Origin: Methylotenera_A sp044222005
GTDB taxonomy: Bacteria; Pseudomonadota; Gammaproteobacteria; Burkholderiales; Methylophilaceae
NCBI GenBank assembly: GCA_044222005.1
Contig: JBGANY010000007.1
Coordinates: forward strand, 1 to 64,000
DNA length: 64,000 nt
Direction of reading: 5' to 3'
The notes under the pieces were generated by a model. That model was not told the origin of the DNA. It was given only the letters and a program-made list of their open reading frames with translations, and did not search any database. Made by a program: the position numbers and the translations under genes. This document shows positions 49,990 to 58,855 of the stretch, piece by piece. The first letter of the stretch is position 1. The number at the start of each line of letters is the position of its first letter.

Positions 49990-51092
49990 TGAAAACATTT
50001 ATGTGCAAAATTTCCTCATCTCTTTTTATCGGGCTGCTGTCTTTACTTTTGATCGCCTGCGGCGCAAAAGACGATGGAACAGCTGACAAGTCTGAAAAGA
50101 AAGGCCTGAAACCTACCCTCGTTACCGTTACTGAAGTCAAGTACCAAGCGATTGAAACTACAGAAGCGGCCATCGGCTCACTGGAAGGCCTAGTAGACCC
50201 AACGGTAGCAGCAGAGGTGGCTGCACGCGTGGTTAAAGTGCTTGTCAATCCGGGTCAGACCGTCAAACAGGGGCAGCTCATCGCGACTTTGGATGCCGCC
50301 GATTTCACCATGCAGCGCAATGAAGCGCAGGCGGAAATTGCGCGCATTCAGGCTTTACTGGAGAATCAGGCCAAAATCGTTGCCCGCAACCAGGCTTTAG
50401 TGGATAAAAAATTCATCTCCCAAAACGCGGTAGACAATGACATCGCCCAGCAAAGCGTACTGAAACAACAACTTGAAGCTGCAAGAGCGCGCGTCGCCAG
50501 CATCAACCACAGCAGCAGCAAAACCAGAGTGCTTGCACCTGTCGGCGGTGTGATCGAGAAAAAAATTGTGGATACAGGCGATTTCGTGCGTGTGGGCGAT
50601 CCCATCGTGCAAATTGTTTCCAAACAAAGATTGCGCGCACATTTGCCTTTTCCAGAACACATCGGCGCGCAGCTCAAACCCGGCCTCAAAGTACGGCTGA
50701 CAACACCCACTAGCGACAAACCGGTCGAAACGGTGATCCACGAACTAAAACCCATGATTACTGAAGGCAGCCGCACAGTGGATGTAATTGCTGACGTGCT
50801 AGACGCCCCCGGCTGGCAACCTGGCGCCAGCGTTACTGGCACCGTGATTTTAGGCGCGCAGGCAGCAGCCATGATGATTCCCGAGCAAAGTCTGGTGCTG
50901 CGACCTGCGGGTGAGGTGGTTTATGTGGTACGCAACAATGTCGCGTATCAGGCCGTCGTAAAAACCGGCTTACGCCAAAATGGCATGATTGAACTGCTGG
51001 AAGGCTTAAATGCGAATGATGTCATCGTGGCGGACGGCGCCGGCTTTTTGACGGATGGGGCGCCAGTCAAGATTGGTAATAAAAAAAGCTAG
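49989..51092 (+). CDS. RND efflux periplasmic adaptor, lipoprotein
   Basis: The 367-residue membrane-fusion protein has a lipoprotein signal (LLSLLLIACG, lipobox Cys near 25). The split lipoyl halves are ARVVKVLVNPGQTVKQGQLIATLD and APVGGVIEKKIVDTGDFVRVG in segments. A coiled-coil hairpin lies between them (about 105-175), and beta-barrel and membrane-proximal domains follow. It is followed 148 bp downstream by an RND pump gene; no outer-membrane TolC-like gene is adjacent. The substrate is unknown. Confidence 0.92.
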   Translation: MKTFMCKISSSLFIGLLSLLLIACGAKDDGTADKSEKKGLKPTLVTVTEVKYQAIETTEAAIGSLEGLVDPTVAAEVAARVVKVLVNPGQTVKQGQLIATLDAADFTMQRNEAQAEIARIQALLENQAKIVARNQALVDKKFISQNAVDNDIAQQSVLKQQLEAARARVASINHSSSKTRVLAPVGGVIEKKIVDTGDFVRVGDPIVQIVSKQRLRAHLPFPEHIGAQLKPGLKVRLTTPTSDKPVETVIHELKPMITEGSRTVDVIADVLDAPGWQPGASVTGTVILGAQAAAMMIPEQSLVLRPAGEVVYVVRNNVAYQAVVKTGLRQNGMIELLEGLNANDVIVADGAGFLTDGAPVKIGNKKS

Positions 51093-51149
51093 TTACCATT
51101 TTATTAAAATGCTTCTAAAAATTCAAAGTTCTAAATCAGGCAAGGCGCG

Positions 51150-51204
51150 CGCAAAAAATTACGACGCCGCATATGTTTGATTATGTAAGGAGTAATTTTT
51201 TGCG
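51150..51204. repeat. 13-bp inverted repeat between the RND adaptor and pump genes
   Basis: CGCAAAAAATTAC (51150-51162) and GTAATTTTTTGCG (51192-51204) are perfect inverted copies 29 bp apart. The surrounding AAGGCGCGC and AACACAGCATGATGACG text gives the 148-bp gap the look of a dispersed intergenic palindromic element. No second copy was found in the window. Confidence 0.7.
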
Positions 51205-51240
51205 AGTAACACAGCATGATGACGAAGTTTGGATTTTTAA

Positions 51241-54200
51241 ATGACGCTACCTGAACTATCGATCAAGCGTCACGTCCTCGCCTGGATGCTATCCGGCGTC
51301 ATCATACTATTCGGCCTCATCGCTTACCAGCGCATTGGCGTAGACCGCATCCCGTCTATTGATTTCCCGATCATTATGGTCAACACCACCTTGCGCGGCG
51401 CTGATCCTGAAGTGGTTGATACCAGCATCACCAGCGTGATTGAATCCGCCGTCAATACCACACCCGGCATTGAGCATATTGAGTCTGCTTCGTCGCCCGG
51501 CGTTTCCAGCATCAAAATCACTTTTGCGTTGAGCAAGAATATCGATGTGGCGTATAACGAGGTGCAGGCCAAGGTGAATCAGGTATTGCGCCGCCTGCCC
51601 GCCGACACCGATCCGCCAACCGTGCAAAAGGTGGATACCAACGCTGCCCCCGTGATCTGGCTGGCTTTGAGCGGTGATCGTACCATTCAACAGTTGAATT
51701 TATACGCCAATAATGTACTCAAGAAGAAATTTGAAACCATTCAGGGTGTAGGCGAAGTGACGCTTGGCGGCCGCCGCGACCGCGTGATTCGCATTAATGT
51801 CTCGCCAGAGCGCATGGCCGCCTACAAACTCACCGCCAACGATTTAGTTTCTGCATTTGATCGCGAACACGTGCAGCTGCCTGGCGGTTTTTTGGTTAGC
51901 CAGCAGGCCGAGCAATTACTCAAGCTTGATCTTGAGTTTCATAACACCCAAGCACTCGCGGATATGGTCGTGCTCACAAAAGCTGGCGTGCCCATTCGCC
52001 TGAAAGACATCGCCACGATTGAAGACGGTATTACAGACAATCGCCAGGTGGCGCGCTACAACGGCAAACCCACAGTGGGCATTGGCATGGTGAAAATCGC
52101 CAACGCCAATACAGTGGAAATCATTAAAGAAGTCGAACGCAGGCTTGAACAAGACATTCGCCCCAACTTGCCGCCCGGCATGATGCTCGAAATCTCGAGC
52201 AACGATTCTATTTTTATTAACCAACTCGTTGCATCGCTTAAAGAGCATCTGGTTGAAGGCACGCTATTTGCGGCGCTAATCGTATTAATCTTTATGCGCT
52301 CTTTCAGCTCTACGCTGATGATTTGTCTGGAGATTCCCGTTTCGTTACTGGGTGCGATCGCGGTGATGTATTTTGCTGGCTATACCTTTAACAGCATGAC
52401 CTTGCTGGCCTTGCTGTTGCTGATCGGCGTAGTGGTAGATGACGCCATTGTGGTGCGGGAAAGCATTTTGCGCCACATGTCGGGCGAAACCGGCGCAGGC
52501 TTGAGTGCAAGCGAGTTGAAAAACCCGCGAGCGGTAGCGGCGTTTCGTACCAAAGCCACTATTATCGGCAGCAACGAAGTTGTATTCGCCGTTCTGGCCT
52601 CTTCTGCATCGCTGGTGTGCATCTTCGCGCCGGTGATTTTTATGGATGGCGTCATCGGCATGTTTTTTAAATCGTTTGCGGTAGTGGTCACGTTTGGCGT
52701 GCTGGTTTCGCTGTTTGTTTCGCTTACGCTCACGCCCATGCTGTGTTCGCGCTATCTTAGCGTTACCCATAATGAAAATGCGCTTTACCGGGTTATTGGC
52801 CGTGGATTGAATGGTCTGGAAAGCATTTATAAAAAGCTGTTGCATTTCGCGCTCGATCACCGCGGCCTGGTCTTGCTATTCACCGCTGTTTTCGTGGGCG
52901 TCACTGGTTATTATTCACTCAAACATGTCGCCAAAGACTTTGTACCGGAAGCAGATGAAAGCAGCTTCAGCATCAGCATCAAAACCCCTTTGGGCTCAAG
53001 CCTAGCCTACACAGATTCGCGCCTGAAACTGGTTGAAGCCGCCGTGGCCGGCCATAAGGATGAAGTGGCGAGCTACTTTGCCACCATTGGCGCGGGTTCC
53101 CGCGGGCAAGTCAACCAGGGCAATATCAATGTACGCCTGAAACCTAAGGAACAGCGCGCCAAGAGCCAGCAAACCCTGATTAAAGAGTTAAAAAAAGAAT
53201 TCGACAGGATTCCCGGCGTACGTGCGATCCCATCCCCAACTTCTATCGTGCGCGGTCAACGTTCAGAGAAGCTGCAGTTCAACCTGACAGGCGCAAATTT
53301 ACAGGAGATTGGCCGTATTTCGCAACTGGTGCAACAAAGCTTGAGCAACAATCCAGACATGGGGAAAGTGGATGTAGATGTACAGCTGGACTTGCCGCAG
53401 CTTAACATGCAGATTGACCGCGCACGCGCTGCAACGCTAGGCTTGACTGCCAACGATATTGCCACAGCGGTGAGCTTATATGCAGGCGGCATCAATGTAG
53501 CAAAATACAACGACACCACCAGCGATGGCCAGCGTTATGACATCCGCCTGAAGACAAGCGAAACCATGCTTAAAAACGCTGCAGATCTAAGCAAAATTTA
53601 TCTCCGAAGCGCAAGTGGCGAGTTAGTCAGGCTAGACGCTGTGGCCAGCTTCAAGGCAGAGTTGGGTGCGGCCGTCATTGGCCGTTATGATTTGCAGTAT
53701 GCAGTGAATTTTTACGCCAACCCCAGCATGCCGCTGGGTGAGGCAGTGGATCTGGTAAATGCAACCACAACCAAACTGGTGCCGCCAAATTACAAGATTA
53801 AATTCACAGGCCAGGCCGAAGAGCTTGGCAAAACCATGAAGAACGTGAAATTCGTATTTTTGCTCGCCTTTGTACTGCTCTACATGGTGCTGGCGAGCCA
53901 GTTTAACTCGTTTATTCAACCCTTTATCATCATGCTCGCACAACCGCTTGCCATTATCGGCGGTCTTATCGCGCTACTTATTTCTGGCGATACACTCAAT
54001 ATTTTCTCGATGATAGGCCTGGTGCTGCTCATAGGGCTGGTCGCCAAAAACTCGATTCTGCTGGTGGACTTAACCAACCAGCTACGTGAAAAAGGTGCCA
54101 GCATCAACGACGCACTTAAAGAAGCTTGCCCGATCAGGCTGCGCCCGGTATTGATGACTTCGCTTACTATTATTTTGGCGCTATTGCCCGCAGCATTGGG

Positions 54201-54360
54201 CTTAGGCGCAGGCAGCGAAACCAACCGGCCGCTTTCAGTCGCCATTATCGGCGGCATGATTTCATCGACCTTACTGACTTTGGTCGTGGTGCCGGCAGCA
54301 TATTCGTTGGTGATGAATGGGCTAGAAAAACTCCAAACCAGAAAATTTAGAACGAATTAA
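51241..54360 (+). CDS. RND-family efflux pump permease
   Basis: The 1039-residue protein is an AcrB/MexB-type proton-driven pump (HAE1 family) with twelve helices and two large periplasmic loops. Visible markers are the N-terminal helix region ELSIKRHVLAWMLSGVIILFG, the pore region GADPEVVDTSITSVIE, and the proton-relay helix 4 GVVVDDAIVVRESILRHM with Asp-Asp. Helix 10 contains GLVAKNSILLVDLTNQ with the partner Lys. The substrate is not predictable. It forms a pair with the upstream lipoprotein adaptor. Confidence 0.94.
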   Translation: MTLPELSIKRHVLAWMLSGVIILFGLIAYQRIGVDRIPSIDFPIIMVNTTLRGADPEVVDTSITSVIESAVNTTPGIEHIESASSPGVSSIKITFALSKNIDVAYNEVQAKVNQVLRRLPADTDPPTVQKVDTNAAPVIWLALSGDRTIQQLNLYANNVLKKKFETIQGVGEVTLGGRRDRVIRINVSPERMAAYKLTANDLVSAFDREHVQLPGGFLVSQQAEQLLKLDLEFHNTQALADMVVLTKAGVPIRLKDIATIEDGITDNRQVARYNGKPTVGIGMVKIANANTVEIIKEVERRLEQDIRPNLPPGMMLEISSNDSIFINQLVASLKEHLVEGTLFAALIVLIFMRSFSSTLMICLEIPVSLLGAIAVMYFAGYTFNSMTLLALLLLIGVVVDDAIVVRESILRHMSGETGAGLSASELKNPRAVAAFRTKATIIGSNEVVFAVLASSASLVCIFAPVIFMDGVIGMFFKSFAVVVTFGVLVSLFVSLTLTPMLCSRYLSVTHNENALYRVIGRGLNGLESIYKKLLHFALDHRGLVLLFTAVFVGVTGYYSLKHVAKDFVPEADESSFSISIKTPLGSSLAYTDSRLKLVEAAVAGHKDEVASYFATIGAGSRGQVNQGNINVRLKPKEQRAKSQQTLIKELKKEFDRIPGVRAIPSPTSIVRGQRSEKLQFNLTGANLQEIGRISQLVQQSLSNNPDMGKVDVDVQLDLPQLNMQIDRARAATLGLTANDIATAVSLYAGGINVAKYNDTTSDGQRYDIRLKTSETMLKNAADLSKIYLRSASGELVRLDAVASFKAELGAAVIGRYDLQYAVNFYANPSMPLGEAVDLVNATTTKLVPPNYKIKFTGQAEELGKTMKNVKFVFLLAFVLLYMVLASQFNSFIQPFIIMLAQPLAIIGGLIALLISGDTLNIFSMIGLVLLIGLVAKNSILLVDLTNQLREKGASINDALKEACPIRLRPVLMTSLTIILALLPAALGLGAGSETNRPLSVAIIGGMISSTLLTLVVVPAAYSLVMNGLEKLQTRKFRTN

Positions 54361-54431
54361 GCGTCTATTTTTCGAAAAGAACATGCTCTGCAAGGCAATA
54401 TCCATGCGACTCCCAGAGCGTCTATTTTTCG
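54361..54431. repeat. 14-bp direct repeat at the end of the symporter gene
   Basis: GCGTCTATTTTTCG occurs at 54361-54374 and 54418-54431. The second copy includes the stop codon and last codons (Glu-Lys-stop) of the minus-strand symporter gene; the first lies just after the RND pump stop codon. Confidence 0.75.
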
Positions 54432-55660
54432 CTATTTACGAGTTTTTGCACTACTAGGCTCCCCACCATATCACCCTGCACATTGACTGTGGTACGCAAG
54501 GTATCGAGCAGGCGGTCTATCGGCAGCAAAATCGCAATGGCTTCGGCAGGCAAGCCGACCGATTGCAGCACCATCACCATCGTGACCATGCCTGCGCTGG
54601 GGATGCCTGGCGCGCCCATGGCAGCGATCATGGCGGTGAAAAATACAATCAGCTGCTGTGTCAGATTAAGATCCACGCCGATCAGATTAGCGACAAACAG
54701 CGCGGCGGCAGCTTCATATAAGGCGGTGCCATCCATATTAATGGTGGCGCCTAGCGGAATCACGAACCCGGCGATTTCTGGCTTTACCTGTAAATGCTGC
54801 GCTGCACAACGCAGGGTAACAGGCAAGGTAGCCGAGCTTGAGCTGGTGGCAAATGCCGTCACCAAAGCCTCGCGCGCACCACGCCAGAACCAGAGCGGCG
54901 ACTTGCCTGTAAATAAATACAGTGCCAATGGCAATATCACGATGCCGTGCAGCAGCAGCGTGCCAATCACGACCGCCACAAACTTGGCCAGCGTGCCCAG
55001 CATCGCAACATCCTGCACCGCAACCAGCTTAATCAGCAACGCCATGATGCCGAGTGGCGCTAAGCGCATCACCCAGCCGACGATGTGCATGGTGATTTCC
55101 AGGCCTTCCTGCAACAGAGATAAAATACTTTTATAACGCTCGCCGCCCATGACTAACGTGACGCCCAATATCAGCGCGAACATCACCACAGCCAGCACAT
55201 TGCCCTGCGACAGTGCCGCAAACGGATTCACAAATAAGCCATGTAAAAACTGTGCGAAAAATTCAGGCAGCGGCAATTGCCTGGCCTCGAAGCTTTGCAT
55301 GGCATGCTCAAACATCGGCAGACTCAATCCGCTGCCCGGCTTGAAGTAAAGGCTGGCGGCCATGCCCAGCACCATTGCAATCCCCATAGAACATACAAAA
55401 AACAGGAGCGTGACCACCCAAACGCGATGCATTTGCTGGTGCAGGCGCAAATTGGCAATGCCCACGGTGATTGAGCAGAACACCAGTGGAATCAAGATCA
55501 TTTTGAGCAAATCAATAAACAGCGTGCCAATCAGACCGGAGGCATACAAGCCGCCCTGCGCGACAGGGTTTTCTGCACCCAGTGTTTGAAAATACAACCC
55601 GACTGCAACGCCAACAATTGCCCCTATTAAAATTTGGGTGTTAAGGCTAGGCAGTTTCAT
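54422..55660 (-). CDS. Dicarboxylate/amino acid:cation symporter (DAACS family)
   Basis: The 412-residue protein is of the GltP/DctA type with eight helices and two re-entrant hairpins. HP1 carries SSSATLPVTLRCA, and helix 7 the cation-binding NMDGTALYEA. HP2 has GAPGIPSAGMVTM and helix 8 LPIDRLLDTLRTTVNVQGD in segments. The substrate may be a C4-dicarboxylate or glutamate. Its start overlaps the end of the RsmB-type gene by 14 bp. Confidence 0.92.
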   Translation of the reverse strand: MKLPSLNTQILIGAIVGVAVGLYFQTLGAENPVAQGGLYASGLIGTLFIDLLKMILIPLVFCSITVGIANLRLHQQMHRVWVVTLLFFVCSMGIAMVLGMAASLYFKPGSGLSLPMFEHAMQSFEARQLPLPEFFAQFLHGLFVNPFAALSQGNVLAVVMFALILGVTLVMGGERYKSILSLLQEGLEITMHIVGWVMRLAPLGIMALLIKLVAVQDVAMLGTLAKFVAVVIGTLLLHGIVILPLALYLFTGKSPLWFWRGAREALVTAFATSSSSATLPVTLRCAAQHLQVKPEIAGFVIPLGATINMDGTALYEAAAALFVANLIGVDLNLTQQLIVFFTAMIAAMGAPGIPSAGMVTMVMVLQSVGLPAEAIAILLPIDRLLDTLRTTVNVQGDMVGSLVVQKLVNSEK

Positions 55661-56942
55661 CTTTAATCATTTTGCGCTCAAACACCGCCGCAAAAAAGCC
55701 ATCTGTGCCGTGCAGATGCGGCAATAGTTTTAGATATTTACCTGTATCCAGTTTGATGTGCTGCTGGCTTAGAATCTCATTGGCTGGGATCAAATCAAAT
55801 TCAGGATGAGCACTTAAAAACGCCTCTGCAATCGCCTCGTTTTCATCTCTTAACAAACTACAGGTCGCGTAAATCAAGCGCCCGCCCGCCTTGGTCAGTT
55901 TAGCAGCGCGCGCCAGAATATTAGTTTGCTTGACATTCAGTTCCCGCACATCCTGTTCAGTCTGGCGCCACTTTAAATCCGGGTTGCGTCGCAATGTACC
56001 CAGGCCGCTACAGGGCGCATCCACCAGCACACGGTCAAACTTGCCATTAAGGCGTTTTAATTTCTGGTCATTTTCACTCGTAATTACCTGCGCATGCAGA
56101 TTGGATAAGCCTGAGCGTTTTAAGCGTTGCCCCAGGTTATGCAAACGCTTTTCCGATACATCGAACGCATAGAGACGGCCTGTGTTTTTCATCAGCGCGC
56201 CGATGGCTAGACTTTTGCCGCCTGCACCTGCGCAGAAATCCGCCACCATCTGGCCGCGTTTTGGCGCGACCAAATAGGCTAACAGTTGGCTGCCTTCGTC
56301 CTGCACCTCGATTTTACCTTCAGTAAATAATACGTGGCGGCTGATGCCCATGCGATTGGGCATGCGGATGCCGGTGGGCGAATACGGCGTCGCTTTAATG
56401 ACATCTTCGTTAGAAGTGTTTTCAGCCAGCATTTTTTTCAGCACGTCATCCCTGTTGCCTTTGATGGTGTTGACACGTAAATCCAGACTCGCCTGCTCGA
56501 ACATGCTGCGGCAAATCGTCAGCGCTTCCGCTTCACCATATTGCGCCACCAGCTTATCCCATAGCCAATCGCGCACATCGGCCTGCACCGCCAAAGGCAG
56601 GTTTTCGGTTGATTTAGCCTTAATCGCATGCGCCCACTCGGTTTGCTGCTCGTTCAATACCGGTTCAAGCTCACGGATGCTCTTGCCCTGCACGCGCAGT
56701 AGCCAGGCCAATATGAGTTTACGCGCATCATCCGGGTCGTTCTCCTCATTGGCGGCAACAGTACTCAAATAACGCAGACGGCGTAGCACCCCATACACGC
56801 TCTCGGCCACAAAAGCACGGTCTTTGGTGCCGAGTTCGCGGTTATTGCGAAAAAACTCACTCAATTTGGCGTCAGCAGGGCTATTGAAATCAAGCAGATT
56901 AGCCAGCACCACAGCGGCCTGACGGATTAAATTTGCATTCAT
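55647..56942 (-). CDS. RsmB/NOP-family RNA cytosine-C5 methyltransferase
   Basis: The 431-residue enzyme has an N-terminal NusB-like RNA-binding part (RQAAVVLANLLDF, KDRAFVAESVYGVLRRLR) and a C-terminal SAM domain. The SAM loop is DFCAGAGGKSLAIG, with the two catalytic cysteines in DAPCSGLGTLRRNPD and ATCSLLRDENE. It probably methylates an rRNA cytosine; it is not certain that it is RsmB itself, since its usual neighbours (fmt, def) are absent. Confidence 0.9.
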   Translation of the reverse strand: MNANLIRQAAVVLANLLDFNSPADAKLSEFFRNNRELGTKDRAFVAESVYGVLRRLRYLSTVAANEENDPDDARKLILAWLLRVQGKSIRELEPVLNEQQTEWAHAIKAKSTENLPLAVQADVRDWLWDKLVAQYGEAEALTICRSMFEQASLDLRVNTIKGNRDDVLKKMLAENTSNEDVIKATPYSPTGIRMPNRMGISRHVLFTEGKIEVQDEGSQLLAYLVAPKRGQMVADFCAGAGGKSLAIGALMKNTGRLYAFDVSEKRLHNLGQRLKRSGLSNLHAQVITSENDQKLKRLNGKFDRVLVDAPCSGLGTLRRNPDLKWRQTEQDVRELNVKQTNILARAAKLTKAGGRLIYATCSLLRDENEAIAEAFLSAHPEFDLIPANEILSQQHIKLDTGKYLKLLPHLHGTDGFFAAVFERKMIKDETA

Positions 56943-56977
56943 TGTTTATCTTTATAAAAGTTTAATTAATTGTTTTG

Positions 56978-58069
56978 CTAATGATTGACGGTGGGGCGAT
57001 TGGTATTTATGCGGGTTGCCACCATTTCAACCACATCGCCATTTTTTTCAGTTTTACGAATCTTTACCGGCACGAATTGATAATCTATCGCCAGCCACAA
57101 CTCGGTCTTTTCATCCACATCACTATTGCTGTGCGTGATATGGATGGTTTTAAGCTCGCCCAGCACGCTGTTAATATTCTCCTCGCCTTCAAAGCTATAG
57201 TCATAAGTCGCTAGCTTCCTGCCAGTGACAATATGAATTTGCATTGTTTGCAAAGGCGCCACGTACATAAACTGATACATAAAACTCAATATATCTTGCG
57301 TGCCTTCGGGCAGATCCTCAGTTTTAGTGCCTTTTGCAGTCTGCAAGGTCACTTTATTGATTTGCCAGTCAAAATTGGCAAAGCGGGTTTTATCTTTTTT
57401 ATTGCCAAACTGGTATAAATAACTCTTCGGCTGCAGCCCAGTCTTGGTTAGCTCGCCCTCGCTGGTTTGCAATAAATCCGGAAACAGCAATGCAACGATA
57501 CCGCTGCCTTCAGTAAGCCATTTCAATTGATATTGCTTATTGTCGATCAGATTGTAAGTGATTTTGGCCTTGCCTTCAGCGCTGCCGTCGATTTTTGTGC
57601 GGACATCAAAATCCGTTTCCACGTACTGATACGCGTTTTCGTTAATCACCAGGCCTGTATCCTCCGGCTGCAGCGCTTCCTGTGGCGGACTGGGTTCGCT
57701 GTTCTCAGTTTGAGGCTGTGGCGGATTTTCTGTTACAGGCTCCGGGTTTGATGCTGCATCCGTCACTACCGTCTCATTTACTTGATTCGGCGCTTCAATT
57801 TCTGGAGGCTCAGCAGCTTCAGGCGACCTAGCCGGCGGCGTTGGTTCTGGAATGACCGCAGCTTCCGGAATTGATGTTTCTACTGTTTTAACAACCGCTT
57901 TAGGCATCTGGATTCTTGCCTCGATCAGATGCATTTCTTTATTCAAGTCAGGAAAAGTTAAATCTAACCTTCCAAACAAAAAAACATGCAACACAATCGA
58001 AACGGCCAAAGCAACACCAAGCCGCTTATAGGCCGGGTCCTTCAGCACCTGTTCAAGCTTACTCCACAT
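56978..58069 (-). CDS. DUF3108 protein with membrane anchor and Pro-rich linker
   Basis: The 363-residue protein has one N-terminal helix (RLGVALAVSIVLHVFLFGRL), a long Pro/Glu-rich linker (about 60-130, with TPPARSPEAAEPPEIEAP) like that of TonB-type proteins, and a C-terminal DUF3108 domain (about 145-363). Function is unknown; DUF3108 proteins are predicted periplasmic beta-rich proteins. It overlaps the upstream DUF3108 gene by 11 bp, and their domains share QLKWLTEGSGIVALL-like and QFMYVAPL/QFMFTPP blocks, so they are likely paralogues. Confidence 0.86.
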   Translation of the reverse strand: MWSKLEQVLKDPAYKRLGVALAVSIVLHVFLFGRLDLTFPDLNKEMHLIEARIQMPKAVVKTVETSIPEAAVIPEPTPPARSPEAAEPPEIEAPNQVNETVVTDAASNPEPVTENPPQPQTENSEPSPPQEALQPEDTGLVINENAYQYVETDFDVRTKIDGSAEGKAKITYNLIDNKQYQLKWLTEGSGIVALLFPDLLQTSEGELTKTGLQPKSYLYQFGNKKDKTRFANFDWQINKVTLQTAKGTKTEDLPEGTQDILSFMYQFMYVAPLQTMQIHIVTGRKLATYDYSFEGEENINSVLGELKTIHITHSNSDVDEKTELWLAIDYQFVPVKIRKTEKNGDVVEMVATRINTNRPTVNH

Positions 58070-58766
58070 GAATGCTGGTTAGCGTTTGCTCAAAATTACT
58101 GCCATCTTCATCTGTAAGCTTATAGCGCACTGGCAGATAATACTGGTCTTCGGCCAGCCACAGCTGCTTTTTCTCGGCCCCGGCTGTAGCTTCGTTTGAG
58201 ATGTGTATTGTTTTATAGCTTGTTTTTGCAATGTCCAACTTTAACCCACGCACAATCACTTTATATTGATATTGATGCAGTTTCTTGCCCGTTGTCAGCG
58301 TCACATTGACCTCATCTTTTTTAGGTGGCGTAAACATAAATTGATAAACGTAGCTTGCCAGATCTTGCGTACCCTTGTTCAAGGTTTCGGTTCTGCGCTC
58401 GCCTTTTACCTGCATGCTGAGCATATTTTTTGCCCAATTAAAATCTGCAATCAAAGTCTTCTTGGCGCTATGCCCCTGATGCAGCTCGAAACGACTTGGC
58501 TGCAAACCCTGACTGGTAACCGCGCCCGTGCTGGTAAGCACGCGCTCACCCATTAAGGCATAAACGCCAAGTCCTTTGGTCACGGATTTAATGCGGTACT
58601 GTTTGCCATTTTGAGTGAAGCTTTCTTTCACCTTGGCGAATTGCTTGCCGTTGCGGGCGACATCGTATTCAAGCTGGATACTTTTTGGATAGGCTTGCGC
58701 CAGGTTTGCGCCTAGAAAAAATATTGGCAACAGCAACAAAGCAATGAATTGCGATATTCTCAACAT
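58059..58766 (-). CDS. DUF3108 domain protein, exported
   Basis: The 235-residue protein has a signal peptide cleaved after ANLAQA and a complete DUF3108 domain (SIQLEYDVARNGKQFAKVKESF, LASYVYQFMFTPP, QLWLAEDQYYLPVRYKLTDEDG in segments). Function is unknown. It is followed with an 11-bp overlap by a second, membrane-anchored DUF3108 gene. It lies 89 bp downstream of purM on the same strand. Confidence 0.87.
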   Translation of the reverse strand: MLRISQFIALLLLPIFFLGANLAQAYPKSIQLEYDVARNGKQFAKVKESFTQNGKQYRIKSVTKGLGVYALMGERVLTSTGAVTSQGLQPSRFELHQGHSAKKTLIADFNWAKNMLSMQVKGERRTETLNKGTQDLASYVYQFMFTPPKKDEVNVTLTTGKKLHQYQYKVIVRGLKLDIAKTSYKTIHISNEATAGAEKKQLWLAEDQYYLPVRYKLTDEDGSNFEQTLTSIHVE

Positions 58767-58855
58767 GCATTTCTTTCGTAGATTGAGCCAAAATTGTATT
58801 GGCTCATTTAACGCATCACAACACGATGCGTTGTCTGTGCTCTATCAAGGAAGCC

